A DNA stretch of 64,000 nucleotides. Source: JABCPH02 sp963524305 (GTDB lineage: Bacteria > Fusobacteriota > Fusobacteriia > Fusobacteriales > Leptotrichiaceae). Below are positions 35,451 to 44,661 of the stretch, in pieces. Positions within the stretch are counted from its first letter, which is position 1; every line of letters begins with the position of its first letter. The notes under the pieces are model-generated. The model did not search any database, was not told where the DNA came from, and worked only from the letters and a program-made list of their open reading frames with translations. The stretch is from the NCBI GenBank assembly GCA_963524305.1, contig CAURGH010000003.1:116675-180674 (forward strand), in the 5' to 3' direction. Position numbers and translations under genes: made by a program.

Positions 35451-36504
35451 AAAAATCAGAATAAAAACAACTCCTGAACTAGAAACATTATTTAGAAAAT
35501 GTGCAGGTGTTGCAAGATTTTCTTATAATCTAATGATTAGTTTAAATAATAGTTCCCAAAAGTTTATTAAAGAGAGTGATGTGCGAAAATATGTTACGTG
35601 GTTAAAAAAGCAAGAAAATTACAGCTGGTTAAAAGAAGTTAGTGCTAATATCCCTAAACAGGCAATAAAAAACTGTGGGAAAGCATACTCCGATTATTTC
35701 AAAAAGTTAAGAGGAAAACCTAAATTTAAAAAGAAATTCAAAAATGACCGTTTCTATGTGAATTATGAGAGCTTGAAAAAAACAAATTTAGGATTTAAAG
35801 CTGAAAAATTAGGAGAAATAAAAACTAGCGAACCATTACCTGAAGCCAAACAATATTATAATCCGTATATTGTATATGACAATAAATACTGGTATCTAAC
35901 ATTTTCTATTGAAACAGAGTGTATAAAAGAGCAATTAAATGATTTTACACTTGGAATTGATTTAGGAATAAAGCATTTTTCAGTAACATCACAAAATGAA
36001 ATCATACCAAATATAAATAAGACTTTGACAATGAAAAAACTTTACAAGAAAATAAAAAGATACCAAAGAAAACTCACAAAGTGTTTAAAAAATAGTTTTA
36101 ATAGAATTAAAGTTTTAAAACAGCTTAGGCGATTGTTTAGAAGACAAAAAAATATCAGAAATAATCATATACATCAAGCAACTTCGTATTTGGTGAAAAC
36201 CAAGCCAAGTAAAATAGTTGTTGAGTATTTGAGGGTTTCTAATATACTTAAAAATAAAAGATTATCAAAAGCAATATCTGAAAGTGGATTTTATGAATTT
36301 AGAAGACAACTTGAATATAAATGTAAATTAAGAAATATTGAATTTATGTTAGCAGATACATTTTTTCCAAGTAGTAAAAAATGTTCTAACTGCGGAAACA
36401 TAAAAAAAGATTTAACATTGAAAGATAGAATATATAAATGTGATTGCTGTGGTCTTGAAATAGATAGAGATTACAATGCAAGTATTAATTTAAGCAAATT
36501 ATAA
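35437..36504 (+). CDS. tnpB: TnpB, RNA-guided nuclease of the IS607 element
   Basis: The 355-residue protein has the RuvC residues D175 (GIDLGIKHFS), E263 (VVEYLRV) and D345 (DRDYNAS), plus a zinc ribbon CSNC/CDCC (C316, C319, C335, C338). The N-terminus has the helical, basic wedge/REC part (CAGVARFSYN). TnpB proteins cut DNA guided by an omegaRNA from the element's right end and help keep the element. The core looks intact although the partner recombinase is truncated. The C-terminal tail seems shifted out of frame (a REFKSVESYTNLS-like tail follows at 36510 in another frame). Confidence 0.9.
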   Translation: MLIGKKIRIKTTPELETLFRKCAGVARFSYNLMISLNNSSQKFIKESDVRKYVTWLKKQENYSWLKEVSANIPKQAIKNCGKAYSDYFKKLRGKPKFKKKFKNDRFYVNYESLKKTNLGFKAEKLGEIKTSEPLPEAKQYYNPYIVYDNKYWYLTFSIETECIKEQLNDFTLGIDLGIKHFSVTSQNEIIPNINKTLTMKKLYKKIKRYQRKLTKCLKNSFNRIKVLKQLRRLFRRQKNIRNNHIHQATSYLVKTKPSKIVVEYLRVSNILKNKRLSKAISESGFYEFRRQLEYKCKLRNIEFMLADTFFPSSKKCSNCGNIKKDLTLKDRIYKCDCCGLEIDRDYNASINLSKL

Positions 36505-36680
36505 TAACAATGTATAAAATACCGTTCGATATGCGGGAATTTAAGTCTGTGGAGAGTTATACAAACTTGTCAATTTTATTCGACGAGAACTTTATGAAAC
36601 AGAAAGTTGAATTAGTGATAATCAACATAATAAAAGTTTATTTTAATTTTTATAGACTTTTTATATCGGAATTAGTTAAC
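36505..36680 (+). mobile_element. Probable right end of the IS607 element with omegaRNA-like segment
   Basis: After the TnpB stop comes a non-coding-looking stretch with TATGCGGGAATTTAAGTC and GTGGAG, resembling sequence downstream of other tnpB genes. The frame starting at 36510 carries a TnpB-tail-like peptide and ends in the next gene's ribosome binding site; I do not call it a gene. The exact element end is not resolved. Confidence 0.5.
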
Positions 36681-36691
36681 AGGAGGAAAAA

Positions 36692-37057
36692 ATGACTTTA
36701 AAAGAAGCACAGTATTTAATAAAACATATTGAATTGGGAACTCTTGAAGAAAAAGAAGATACAAGAACGGCAATCGAAAAAAAAGATAATATTCAAAGAC
36801 TTGTTTTGAAATTGATAGAAGAATTTGGTGAGTTAGCAGAAAATATTCGTAAAAATGCAAGATATACAGGTGAAAGTATCAAGGGAACAATTGAAGAAGA
36901 GGCGTTCGATATTTTTTACTATATAATTGCGATTGCAAATGAATATGATATTGATTTGGAAAAAGTATTTTTGATGAAAGATAAGTTAAATCAGGAAAAA
37001 TATAAGAGGGGATTTTCTTTGGAAGAAGCAAGGGAAATGTATAAAAAAGTGAAATAA
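36692..37057 (+). CDS. MazG-like nucleotide pyrophosphohydrolase
   Basis: The 121-residue protein has the all-alpha MazG fold with EEFGELAENIRK (about residues 48-59) and EEAFDIFYYIIAIANEYDIDLEK (about 74-96), which give the E-x-x-E...E-x-x-D magnesium site. It would cleave (d)NTPs or related nucleotides to monophosphates. AGGAGG precedes the ATG. It sits between 5'-nucleotidase genes, consistent with a nucleotide-handling cluster split by the IS607 element. Confidence 0.85.
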   Translation: MTLKEAQYLIKHIELGTLEEKEDTRTAIEKKDNIQRLVLKLIEEFGELAENIRKNARYTGESIKGTIEEEAFDIFYYIIAIANEYDIDLEKVFLMKDKLNQEKYKRGFSLEEAREMYKKVK

Positions 37058-37084
37058 ATTTTGAGAGGAGAAATTTTAGTTTAT

Positions 37085-38743
37085 ATGAAAAATAAAATAG
37101 CAGCATTATTACTAGCTTTATCGACAATGGGATTTGCGAAGGAAGTAAATGTAAAAATATTAGGAACATCAGATGTTCATGGGAGAGTAGTTCCTTGGAG
37201 TTATGCATCTGATACTGAGGATAAATCGGGATCTTATGCACAATTATCAACATTGATTAATCAGAGAAGAAAAGAGAATAAAAATGTAATTTTGGTGGAA
37301 GTTGGAGATTCAATACAAGATAATTCGATAGATTTGTTTGCCTCGAATTTAGAAGAAGCGAAAAATCATCCAATTCCAAAAGTGTTGAATTATATGAAAT
37401 ACGATGTTTTTGTTCCAGGAAATCATGAATTTAATTTTGGAATGCCTGTATTAAATGAAATTTTGAATGATATAAAAGCTAAAAAATTAGCAGCGAATTT
37501 ATATCATAAAGATGGGAAAAGATATTTACAACCGACTACGATTATTCAAAAAGATGGTGTAAAAATTGGAATTATTGGACTTACAACGCCAATGTCAGCT
37601 AAATTTGAAGAAGATACTGGAAATTTAAAAGATTATAAATATGTTCCAATGATTGAAGAAACAAAAAAACAAGTAAAGGATCTTAAAGCTAAAAAGGTAG
37701 ATGCTATAGTAGTTGTAGCGCATATGGGAATTGAAAATGAAAATAATATTCCTGAAACAGGATTGAGAGATTTAGCTAATGCAGTTCCTGAAATTGATGC
37801 GATTATAGCTGGACATATGCACCAAAATATTAAGAGTGAAACAATAAATGGTGTGCTAATAACAGAACCTCACAGATATGGTACTGTTTTATCTGAAGTT
37901 GACTTAAAATTTGATGTAAATGATAAAACTAAAAAAGTAAAATTATTAGGAAAAACAGCAACGACAACACCTGTTAAAGATTTGGAAGCGGATAAAAAAG
38001 TAGAAGAAATTTATAAACCTTATCATGAAAGATTGCGTGAAATTGCGAATGAAAAAATAGGAGAAACTGAAAACGATATGGTTCCTCAAGGGAAAATTCA
38101 TGGAGTTTCAATATCATTTGCGAAAGATACAGGAATGTCATCGTTCATTACAGATGTGGAAAAATATTACAGTAAAGCTGATGTAGTTTCATTTGCATAC
38201 GATTACGAAAATGTAAAATTAGATAAAGGGGACATTAAGAGAAAAGACATTGCCTACAATTATAGATATGCAGGTGGAGATGTTTCAGTTTACGAAATGA
38301 CTGGAAAACAATTAAAAGACTATATGGAATGGGCAGCAGATTATTTTGATACAATTCAAAAAGGTGATACAAATTATAGATATAACGATGTTAGAGGGAA
38401 ATCAAAATATGTAACATTTGATATTTTTGGAGGAGTTTCTTATAAAATTGATTTAAGAAATCAAAAAGGTAATAAAATTGTTGATTTGAAATTGGCTGAT
38501 GGAAGAAAAATAACACCTGATATGAAATTAAAAGTAGGGATGAATTCTTATAGATTTGATCAATTAATTAAAAAAGGTGGAATTTTTGAAGGTCAAAATA
38601 TACCTCTTATCTGGTCATCAAAAGATGAAATGGGAAAAGATAAAGGAAGAATCCAAAGCATGATGATTGACTATATTAAGAATGTAAAAGGTGGAAAAAT
38701 TGATGGAAAATCACATGACAGATGGGAAATTATCGGATTATAA
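37085..38743 (+). CDS. 5'-nucleotidase / cyclic phosphodiesterase family protein 2
   Basis: The 552-residue exported enzyme has a signal peptide (about residues 1-18), metallophosphatase motifs TSDVHGRVV, GDSIQDN, GNHEFNFG, AHMGIE and AGHMH, and a nucleotidase C-terminal domain (FAYDYENVKLDKGDI; GMNSYRF). The C-terminal pattern is closer to CpdB-type 2',3'-cyclic phosphodiesterases than to protein 1. The ribosome binding site (GAGAGGAG) is 14 bases from ATG 37085. It is followed 20 bp later by a close paralogue. Confidence 0.9.
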   Translation: MKNKIAALLLALSTMGFAKEVNVKILGTSDVHGRVVPWSYASDTEDKSGSYAQLSTLINQRRKENKNVILVEVGDSIQDNSIDLFASNLEEAKNHPIPKVLNYMKYDVFVPGNHEFNFGMPVLNEILNDIKAKKLAANLYHKDGKRYLQPTTIIQKDGVKIGIIGLTTPMSAKFEEDTGNLKDYKYVPMIEETKKQVKDLKAKKVDAIVVVAHMGIENENNIPETGLRDLANAVPEIDAIIAGHMHQNIKSETINGVLITEPHRYGTVLSEVDLKFDVNDKTKKVKLLGKTATTTPVKDLEADKKVEEIYKPYHERLREIANEKIGETENDMVPQGKIHGVSISFAKDTGMSSFITDVEKYYSKADVVSFAYDYENVKLDKGDIKRKDIAYNYRYAGGDVSVYEMTGKQLKDYMEWAADYFDTIQKGDTNYRYNDVRGKSKYVTFDIFGGVSYKIDLRNQKGNKIVDLKLADGRKITPDMKLKVGMNSYRFDQLIKKGGIFEGQNIPLIWSSKDEMGKDKGRIQSMMIDYIKNVKGGKIDGKSHDRWEIIGL

Positions 38744-38763
38744 CTTAGAAAGGAAAAGTTTTG

Positions 38764-40506
38764 ATGAAAAAATTAATTTTAGCAATATTTTTAACATTAG
38801 CATTTGCGGTATTTGGTAAAGAAGTAAAATTAGTGTTTTTAGAAACATCGGATATTCACGGAAGATTATTTTCATATGACTATGCAGTTGGTGAACAGCA
38901 AGCGAATAATGGTCTTACAAGGATAGCAACTTTAGTAAAACAGCAAAGAGCTGAAAATAAAAATGTTATTTTAATTGATAACGGAGATTTGCTGCAAGAT
39001 AATAGTGCAGAATTATTTAATGATGAGTCAGTTCATCCGTTAGTAAGAGCACAAAATGATATGAAATATGATATTCATGTAATTGGAAATCATGAGTTTA
39101 ATTTTAGTAAAGATTTTTTAGAAAGAAATATAAAGGGATTTAATGGGGATACGGTAACAGCAAATGTTATAAAAACTTCGGATAATAAACCTTTTGTAAA
39201 ACCTTATGTTATCAAAAAAATTGATGGAGTAAGAGTTGCGATTGTGGGATATTTAGTTCCTCATATTCCGACTTGGGAAGCATCTACGCCTGATCATTTT
39301 GAAGGATTGAAATTTTTGGGAGCTGAAGAAACATTGAAAGAAACATTGAAAGAGTTGGAAGGGAAATACGATGTATTAATAGGAGCTTTTCATCTTGGGA
39401 GAGAAGATGAAAAAGGTGGAGATGGAATACCAGATTTAGCTAAAAAATTTCCTCAGTTTGATATAATTTTTGCGGGTCATGAACATGCTGTTTATAACAC
39501 AGAAATAGGAAAAGTACATACAATCGAACCTGGCGCTTATGGTACATATCTTGCAAAAGGAGTTGTTACATTTGACACAAACACTAAGAAAAAAACGGTA
39601 ACAACTGAAAATTTATCTACAAAAGATGTTGCTGAAGATAAAGATCTTATGAAAAAATACGAATATGTCGATAAAAAATCAAAAGAATATGCAGAAGAAG
39701 TGGTTGGAGAAGTTACGAAAACATTTATTGATAGACCTGATTTTATAACAGGAGAAGATAAGATTACTTCAATGCCAACAGCAACTTTAGAAGAAACACC
39801 TATTATCGAGCTAATTAACAGAGTACAGAAACATTATGCAAAAGCAGATGTTTCAGCAGCAGCATTGTTTAATTTTGGTTCTAACTTGAAAAAAGGGCCT
39901 TTCAAAAGAAAAGATGTTGCGTACATTTATAAATACACAAATACTTTAATCGGTGTAAATATAACTGGGGAAAATCTATTAAAGTATATGGAATGGTCTT
40001 ATAGTTTTTATAATCAATTACAGCCAGGTGATTTGACTATCAGCTTTAATGAAAATATAAGAGGATATAATTTTGATATGTTTTCTGGAGTAAAATATAA
40101 AGTTGATGTAACAAAACCTGCAGGACATAGAATTGTAAATCCGACAATCAATGGAAAACCAATCAATCCTAAGGCAACTTACAAATTAGCAATAAATAAT
40201 TATAGATTTGGTACATTGTCAACATTAAAATTAGTTACAGATGCTGATAAATATTATGATTCTTATGATGAATTGCAAGATGGTGGAAGAATGAGAGATT
40301 TGATTATAAAATATATTTCAGAAGAAAAAGGTGGAAAAGTAACACCTGAATTGGAACACAACTGGGAAATCATAAATTATAATTTCAAAAATCCATTATT
40401 AAAAAAATTAGCTGAAAAATTAAAAGATGGAAGTATAAAAATACCTACTTCAAAAGATGGAAGAACATTGAATGTAAAATCTATTAAAGAAAGTGAAGTA
40501 AAATAA
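38764..40506 (+). CDS. 5'-nucleotidase / cyclic phosphodiesterase family protein 3
   Basis: The 580-residue paralogue of the preceding protein has a signal peptide, TSDIHGRLF, GDLLQDN, GNHEFNF, FHLGRED and AGHEH motifs, and a C-terminal domain (FNFGSNLKKGPFKRKD; AINNYRFGT). It carries a longer Lys-rich C-terminal tail. It is co-transcribed with protein 2, probably after a local duplication. ATG 38764 is preceded by AAAGGA. Confidence 0.9.
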   Translation: MKKLILAIFLTLAFAVFGKEVKLVFLETSDIHGRLFSYDYAVGEQQANNGLTRIATLVKQQRAENKNVILIDNGDLLQDNSAELFNDESVHPLVRAQNDMKYDIHVIGNHEFNFSKDFLERNIKGFNGDTVTANVIKTSDNKPFVKPYVIKKIDGVRVAIVGYLVPHIPTWEASTPDHFEGLKFLGAEETLKETLKELEGKYDVLIGAFHLGREDEKGGDGIPDLAKKFPQFDIIFAGHEHAVYNTEIGKVHTIEPGAYGTYLAKGVVTFDTNTKKKTVTTENLSTKDVAEDKDLMKKYEYVDKKSKEYAEEVVGEVTKTFIDRPDFITGEDKITSMPTATLEETPIIELINRVQKHYAKADVSAAALFNFGSNLKKGPFKRKDVAYIYKYTNTLIGVNITGENLLKYMEWSYSFYNQLQPGDLTISFNENIRGYNFDMFSGVKYKVDVTKPAGHRIVNPTINGKPINPKATYKLAINNYRFGTLSTLKLVTDADKYYDSYDELQDGGRMRDLIIKYISEEKGGKVTPELEHNWEIINYNFKNPLLKKLAEKLKDGSIKIPTSKDGRTLNVKSIKESEVK

Positions 40507-40651
40507 TTTTATTTTTTATGAAAATGTAAAATTAAAAGATGAAAATATAAAAAACGAAGAAAGGAGAAGGGTATTTATAATTAAAATAAATTAAAAAAAG
40601 TTTAAATTTATAGTAAAATTTTTATTATTAGATAGCCCAAGAATTTACGTT

Positions 40652-41899
40652 ATGAAAAAGTTAGGATTAACAACAAGAATAATGGTTGGATTAGCATTAG
40701 GTGTCTTGTTTGGACTGATTTTGAGTCCTTTTTCAAAAACTCCATTTGTAAAAGATGTAGTAATTGATTCAGTTCTTGCATTTTTTGGAGGAGCATTTAT
40801 TAATTTAATGAAAGTTATGATAGTGCCATTAGTTTCAGTTTCATTAGCAATGGGAGCAGCATCAATAGGAGATATCAAAAAACTTAGAAGAATTGGAACA
40901 AAAGTTTTAGGATTTTATTTTGCTACGACAGCAATTGCAGTTGCAATAGGATTATTTGTAGCTAAGATAACAGGTGTTGGTAAAGGAATGAAGATGGGTG
41001 AATTACCCGTTGGTGAATTTAAAGTGGCAGAACAAGATAAACTAATAAATGTATTGCTTGATATGGTTCCCAAAAATATTGTAAATGCAATGTCTGAAGA
41101 AAAAATGTTGGCAATTATAATTTTCTTCTTATTGTTAGGAGTAGCAATTACAGCTTTAGGAGATAAAGTAAAAAATATAAAAGTTATTTTAGAAGAAGCA
41201 AATGAATTAGTATTGAAAATGGTTGAATTGATAATGGAGGTTGCACCAATCGGTGTATTTTCATTAATTTCAAAAGTTGTTGCATCGACAGGAGTAGATG
41301 TATTGTTAAAATTAGTAGGATTTGTTGTAGTAACATTGATAGCATTTGTAATTCATACAGGAGTTTATCAAATAATGCTTGTAAGTATGGCAAAAATGAA
41401 TCCTATAAAATTTTTCAAAAAATTCTTAAAAGTTATTTCAGTAGCATTTTCTACATCGAGCAGTAATGCGACAATACCAGTAAATATCGAAACATTATCA
41501 GAAAATTTTGGTGTTTCAGAAGAAATAAGTTCTTTCACAATACCATTAGGAGCGACAGTAAATATGGATGGAACTGCGATAATGCAAGGAGTTGCAGCAG
41601 TATTTATAGCTAACCTTTATAACATTCATTTAGGACCAACACAGTATCTAGGAATCATTTTGACAGCAGTATTGGCTTCAGTAGGAACAGCAGGGGTACC
41701 AGGAGCAGGAATGTTGATGTTATCGTTAGTATTGAAACAAGCAGGATTGCCATTAGAAGGAATTGGAGTGGTAATTGGTGTTGATAGAATAATCGATATG
41801 TTTAGAACAGTTGTAAATATTACAGGAGATGCTGTTTGTACAATTGTTGTTGCAAGAAGTGAAAATGAAATTACGGATATGGAAAAATTCAATAATTAA
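40652..41899 (+). CDS. Dicarboxylate/amino acid:cation symporter (DAACS family)
   Basis: The 415-residue membrane transporter has the GltP/SstT family signatures STSSSNATIPV (HP1 loop, about 267-277) and GATVNMDGTAIMQG (about 302-315, sodium/substrate site), with GVDRIIDMFRTVVNITGD near the end. It imports an acidic or small neutral amino acid with Na+ or H+. No ribosome binding site is close to the ATG; an AAAGGAGAAGGG lies about 85 bp upstream, with AT-rich foldable sequence between. Confidence 0.92.
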   Translation: MKKLGLTTRIMVGLALGVLFGLILSPFSKTPFVKDVVIDSVLAFFGGAFINLMKVMIVPLVSVSLAMGAASIGDIKKLRRIGTKVLGFYFATTAIAVAIGLFVAKITGVGKGMKMGELPVGEFKVAEQDKLINVLLDMVPKNIVNAMSEEKMLAIIIFFLLLGVAITALGDKVKNIKVILEEANELVLKMVELIMEVAPIGVFSLISKVVASTGVDVLLKLVGFVVVTLIAFVIHTGVYQIMLVSMAKMNPIKFFKKFLKVISVAFSTSSSNATIPVNIETLSENFGVSEEISSFTIPLGATVNMDGTAIMQGVAAVFIANLYNIHLGPTQYLGIILTAVLASVGTAGVPGAGMLMLSLVLKQAGLPLEGIGVVIGVDRIIDMFRTVVNITGDAVCTIVVARSENEITDMEKFNN

Positions 41900-41985
41900 A
41901 AATAGAAATTATACTGTTATAATATTAAACAAATAAATTAGTAATGTAAAATTGTAAAAAAATAAAAAGTACAATTTAAAATATT

Positions 41986-42022
41986 AAAAATCGTTCATTT
42001 ATATAAGTGAGCGATTTTTTTG
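41986..42022 (+). terminator. Intrinsic terminator after the symporter
   Basis: AAATCGTTCA pairs with TGAGCGATTT (one G-T), followed by seven T. Confidence 0.85.
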
Positions 42023-42148
42023 TAATTTGTATTCTATCTAATAAATTACAAATTTAAAAATATGGATTTTAGAGTAAAATATCCTTAAATTAAAATAGAA
42101 AATGTAAATTAAATTACGAGATTTTAGAATAGAAAGAAGGAGTTTAAG

Positions 42149-42832
42149 ATGAGAAAAAATAAAATTTTATTAGTGATGTCAGCAATGATTTTGGGAATTT
42201 CTGCATTAGGATTTGCAGCACAAACAAATGATGCGTCAAAAACAACGCCAACAAAGACTACAACATCAAAAACAACAGCAACACCAAAAAAGGCAACAAC
42301 AAATACTCCAAAAACAACTACTACAAAACCGAAAACAAACTCAAAAGTTGTGACTAATTTTAATTGTAATGGTCAAATAATTAACGTTGAATATGATGGA
42401 GAAATAGCAAAATTGACGAATAAAGATGGAGTCCATACTTTAAAAGTGGTAAAATCTGCGAGTGGAGCACTTTATACAAATTCAAAAGGATTATCGATTC
42501 ATTCGAGTGGAAAGGATGCTATTTACACAGTTGGAGGAAAAGATATATCGTGTGATATTGTAAAAGCTGGAACTGTTACAAAACCTTCCACAACACCAGC
42601 AAAGCCCGTAACAAAAGTAGTAGAATACAATCTTAAAGGTAAAATAAAAGTAGAATTTATAGGTCAAAATACTGCGAAAGTGACTGATTTTTCTGGAAAA
42701 ACTTATACACTAAAAAGATCAAAAGCAGCAAGTGGAGAATATTTTGAAAATGAAAATGGTGTATCGTTGCACATAAAAGCTGATGAAGGAGTTTTTACTG
42801 TTAAAGGTATTGATTATTCTTTTGGAAAATAA
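42149..42832 (+). CDS. Secreted protein with two tandem MliC-like domains
   Basis: The 227-residue protein has a signal peptide (about residues 1-24), a Thr/Lys-rich linker (about 28-68) and two related domains of about 70 residues. Domain 1 has FNCNGQIINVEY and SASGALYTN; domain 2 has YNLKGKIKVEFIG and AASGEYFEN. The S-x-SG-x-x-Y core followed by a Lys-containing loop fits the MliC/PliC family that inhibits C-type lysozyme. In domain 2 the first Cys is replaced, while domain 1 keeps two. It may protect cell-wall peptidoglycan from host lysozyme (inference). Confidence 0.72.
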   Translation: MRKNKILLVMSAMILGISALGFAAQTNDASKTTPTKTTTSKTTATPKKATTNTPKTTTTKPKTNSKVVTNFNCNGQIINVEYDGEIAKLTNKDGVHTLKVVKSASGALYTNSKGLSIHSSGKDAIYTVGGKDISCDIVKAGTVTKPSTTPAKPVTKVVEYNLKGKIKVEFIGQNTAKVTDFSGKTYTLKRSKAASGEYFENENGVSLHIKADEGVFTVKGIDYSFGK

Positions 42833-42872
42833 ATTTTACGAAAAAATTAAGAATAGATAACTATAAAAATAG

Positions 42873-42916
42873 AAAATTCGATAAATTAGAAAGTGATTTC
42901 AGATTTACCGAATTTT
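42873..42916. terminator. Bidirectional terminator between the MliC-like gene and cysE
   Basis: AAAATTCG/CGAATTTT and TAAAT/ATTTA form an imperfect stem with T-rich flanks on both strands. Confidence 0.7.
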
Positions 42917-42918
42917 TT

Positions 42919-43467
42919 TTAAATATGCCACATGTAATAATCTTCTGTACCTTTTGTAATGATACGAGCGGGAATTCCCACTGCAACAGCATTATTTGGA
43001 ACGTCTTTTAAAACAACAGAATTAGCACCAATTTTTGCATTATTTCCAATAGTAATATTTCCTAGAATTTTTGCTCCAGTTCCAACTGAAACATTATTTC
43101 CAAGAGTTGGGTGTCGTTTTTTGTTTTTTCCTGTAATTCCAGAAATTCCTCCTAATGTTACACCATGATAAATAGTGCAGTCATTTCCAATAACAGCGGT
43201 TTCTCCAATTACAATTCCCATTCCGTGATCAAAAAGATTTCGCTTTCCAATTGTTGCACCAGGATGAATCTCGATACCAGTGAAAAATCTAGAAATTTGA
43301 GAAATTAACCGTGCTAAAAAGAAAAATCTTTTTTTGTATAAATAATGTGCAATCCTATGATTTATGACAGCATGTAAAGAAGGATAAAGCAATGCTTCAA
43401 ATTTATTTCTTACGGCAGGATCTTTTGCCAAAATATTATCAATTTCAAGTTTAATTATTTTAAAAAT
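42919..43467 (-). CDS. cysE: Serine O-acetyltransferase, probable AUU start
   Basis: The 182-residue protein has an N-terminal helical part and a left-handed beta-helix of hexapeptide repeats (HPGATIGKRNLFDHGMGIVI; GNDCTIYHGVTLGG; the catalytic His is in FDHG and IYHG). It makes O-acetylserine for cysteine synthesis; cysK is upstream on the same strand. The first standard start (TTG 43431) lacks a ribosome binding site and removes twelve residues. ATT at 43467 lies 7 bases after AAAGGAGG and gives (M)FKIIKLEIDNILAKDPA, matching the usual start of this family. Confidence 0.85.
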   Translation of the reverse strand: MFKIIKLEIDNILAKDPAVRNKFEALLYPSLHAVINHRIAHYLYKKRFFFLARLISQISRFFTGIEIHPGATIGKRNLFDHGMGIVIGETAVIGNDCTIYHGVTLGGISGITGKNKKRHPTLGNNVSVGTGAKILGNITIGNNAKIGANSVVLKDVPNNAVAVGIPARIITKGTEDYYMWHI

Positions 43468-43555
43468 ATTAATTCCTCCTTTATATTTTTTGGAAAATAT
43501 AAATTATTATTCCAAAATTTATTTTTGTTCCAGAATTTTAATAAAAAATATTAGT

Positions 43556-43588
43556 GTTAAAAATGGCTGCCTATAAACGAAGACAGCC
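43556..43588 (-). terminator. Intrinsic terminator after cysK
   Basis: On the minus strand GGCTGTCT pairs with AGGCAGCC around an 8-nt loop, followed by ATTTTT. It separates cysK from cysE. Confidence 0.8.
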
Positions 43589-43608
43589 AGTATTTAAAAA
43601 TTTTTAAA

Positions 43609-44526
43609 TTATTTGTAAGCTTCAACAGAAAGATATTTTTCTCCACCGTCTGGTGCTATTGCAAGAACTTTTTTACCTTTTCCAAGTTTTTTAGCTACTT
43701 GGAAAGCAGCAGCAATTGCAGCCCCTGAAGAGATACCAACAAAAAGTCCAGCTTCTTTACCAGCTTCAACTCCATATTTAATAGCATCTTCATTAGAAAT
43801 TTGAATAATTTCATCTACATATTTAGGATCGTAGTTTTTTGGAATAAATCCAGCTCCAATTCCTTGAATAACATGTTTTCCAGGTTTTCCACCAGATAAT
43901 ACGTTTGAATTAGTTGGTTCAACAGCGATTAATTTTGTATTTGGACTTTCTTCTCTTAATCTTTTTCCAACTCCTGTTAATGTTCCAGCAGTTCCAATTC
44001 CAGATATGAAAGCATCTAAAGAAGTACCAAAATCATCGATAATTTCTTTTCCTGTTGTTTCATAGTGTTTTTCTGGGTTAGCAGGATTTTCAAATTGTTG
44101 AGGCAAGAAATAACCTGGGTTAGCGGCAACTATTTCTTCAGCTTTGGCAATGGCACCTTTCATTCCAGTTGCAGCATCAGTTAACACTAATTCAGCACCA
44201 TATGCTTGTAAATATTTTCTTCTTTCAACACTCATCGATTCAGGCATTACAATAATAACTTTGTATCCTTTTGCTTTTCCAATTAGTGATAAAGCGATAC
44301 CAGTATTTCCAGAAGTTGGTTCAACGATTGTTCCTCCTGGTTTTAAAATTCCTTCTTTTTCAGCAGCTTCAATCATTCCTAAAGCAGCACGATCCTTAAC
44401 ACTTCCCCCTAAATTAAATTTTTCCAATTTTACATAAACGTCAGCGATATTTTCATCTTGACCTTTTAAATTTAATTTTACAACCGGTGTATTTCCGATA
44501 AGTTCTAAAATATTTTCGTAAATCAT
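43609..44526 (-). CDS. cysK: Cysteine synthase A
   Basis: The 305-residue PLP enzyme has the cofactor lysine in GGSVKDRAA (about K44), the substrate loop EPTSGNTGIAL (about 68-78), the phosphate-binding GIGTAGTLTG (about 175-184) and SSGAA near the end. It converts O-acetylserine and sulfide to cysteine. GGGGGT precedes ATG 44526. The cysE gene downstream supplies its substrate. Confidence 0.95.
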   Translation of the reverse strand: MIYENILELIGNTPVVKLNLKGQDENIADVYVKLEKFNLGGSVKDRAALGMIEAAEKEGILKPGGTIVEPTSGNTGIALSLIGKAKGYKVIIVMPESMSVERRKYLQAYGAELVLTDAATGMKGAIAKAEEIVAANPGYFLPQQFENPANPEKHYETTGKEIIDDFGTSLDAFISGIGTAGTLTGVGKRLREESPNTKLIAVEPTNSNVLSGGKPGKHVIQGIGAGFIPKNYDPKYVDEIIQISNEDAIKYGVEAGKEAGLFVGISSGAAIAAAFQVAKKLGKGKKVLAIAPDGGEKYLSVEAYK

Positions 44527-44661
44527 AAGTTACCCCCTATATTTAGTTTTAATTTATTTGTACATGAAAATTATAGCACAAATTTAAAAAAAATCAATAG
44601 TTTTAGCTATATAAATATCTAATAGTGATATAAATAAGATATATTATTATTGATTTAATAA

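Noticed and set aside
36510..36695. A 61-codon open frame after TnpB
   Set aside because: It begins without a ribosome binding site in the IS607 right end. Its first part looks like the TnpB tail in another frame and the rest is AT-rich filler.
36692..37057. MazG-like gene as part of the IS607 element (cargo)
   Set aside because: It has its own ribosome binding site and lies next to 5'-nucleotidase genes, so a resident nucleotide-metabolism gene is the simpler reading.
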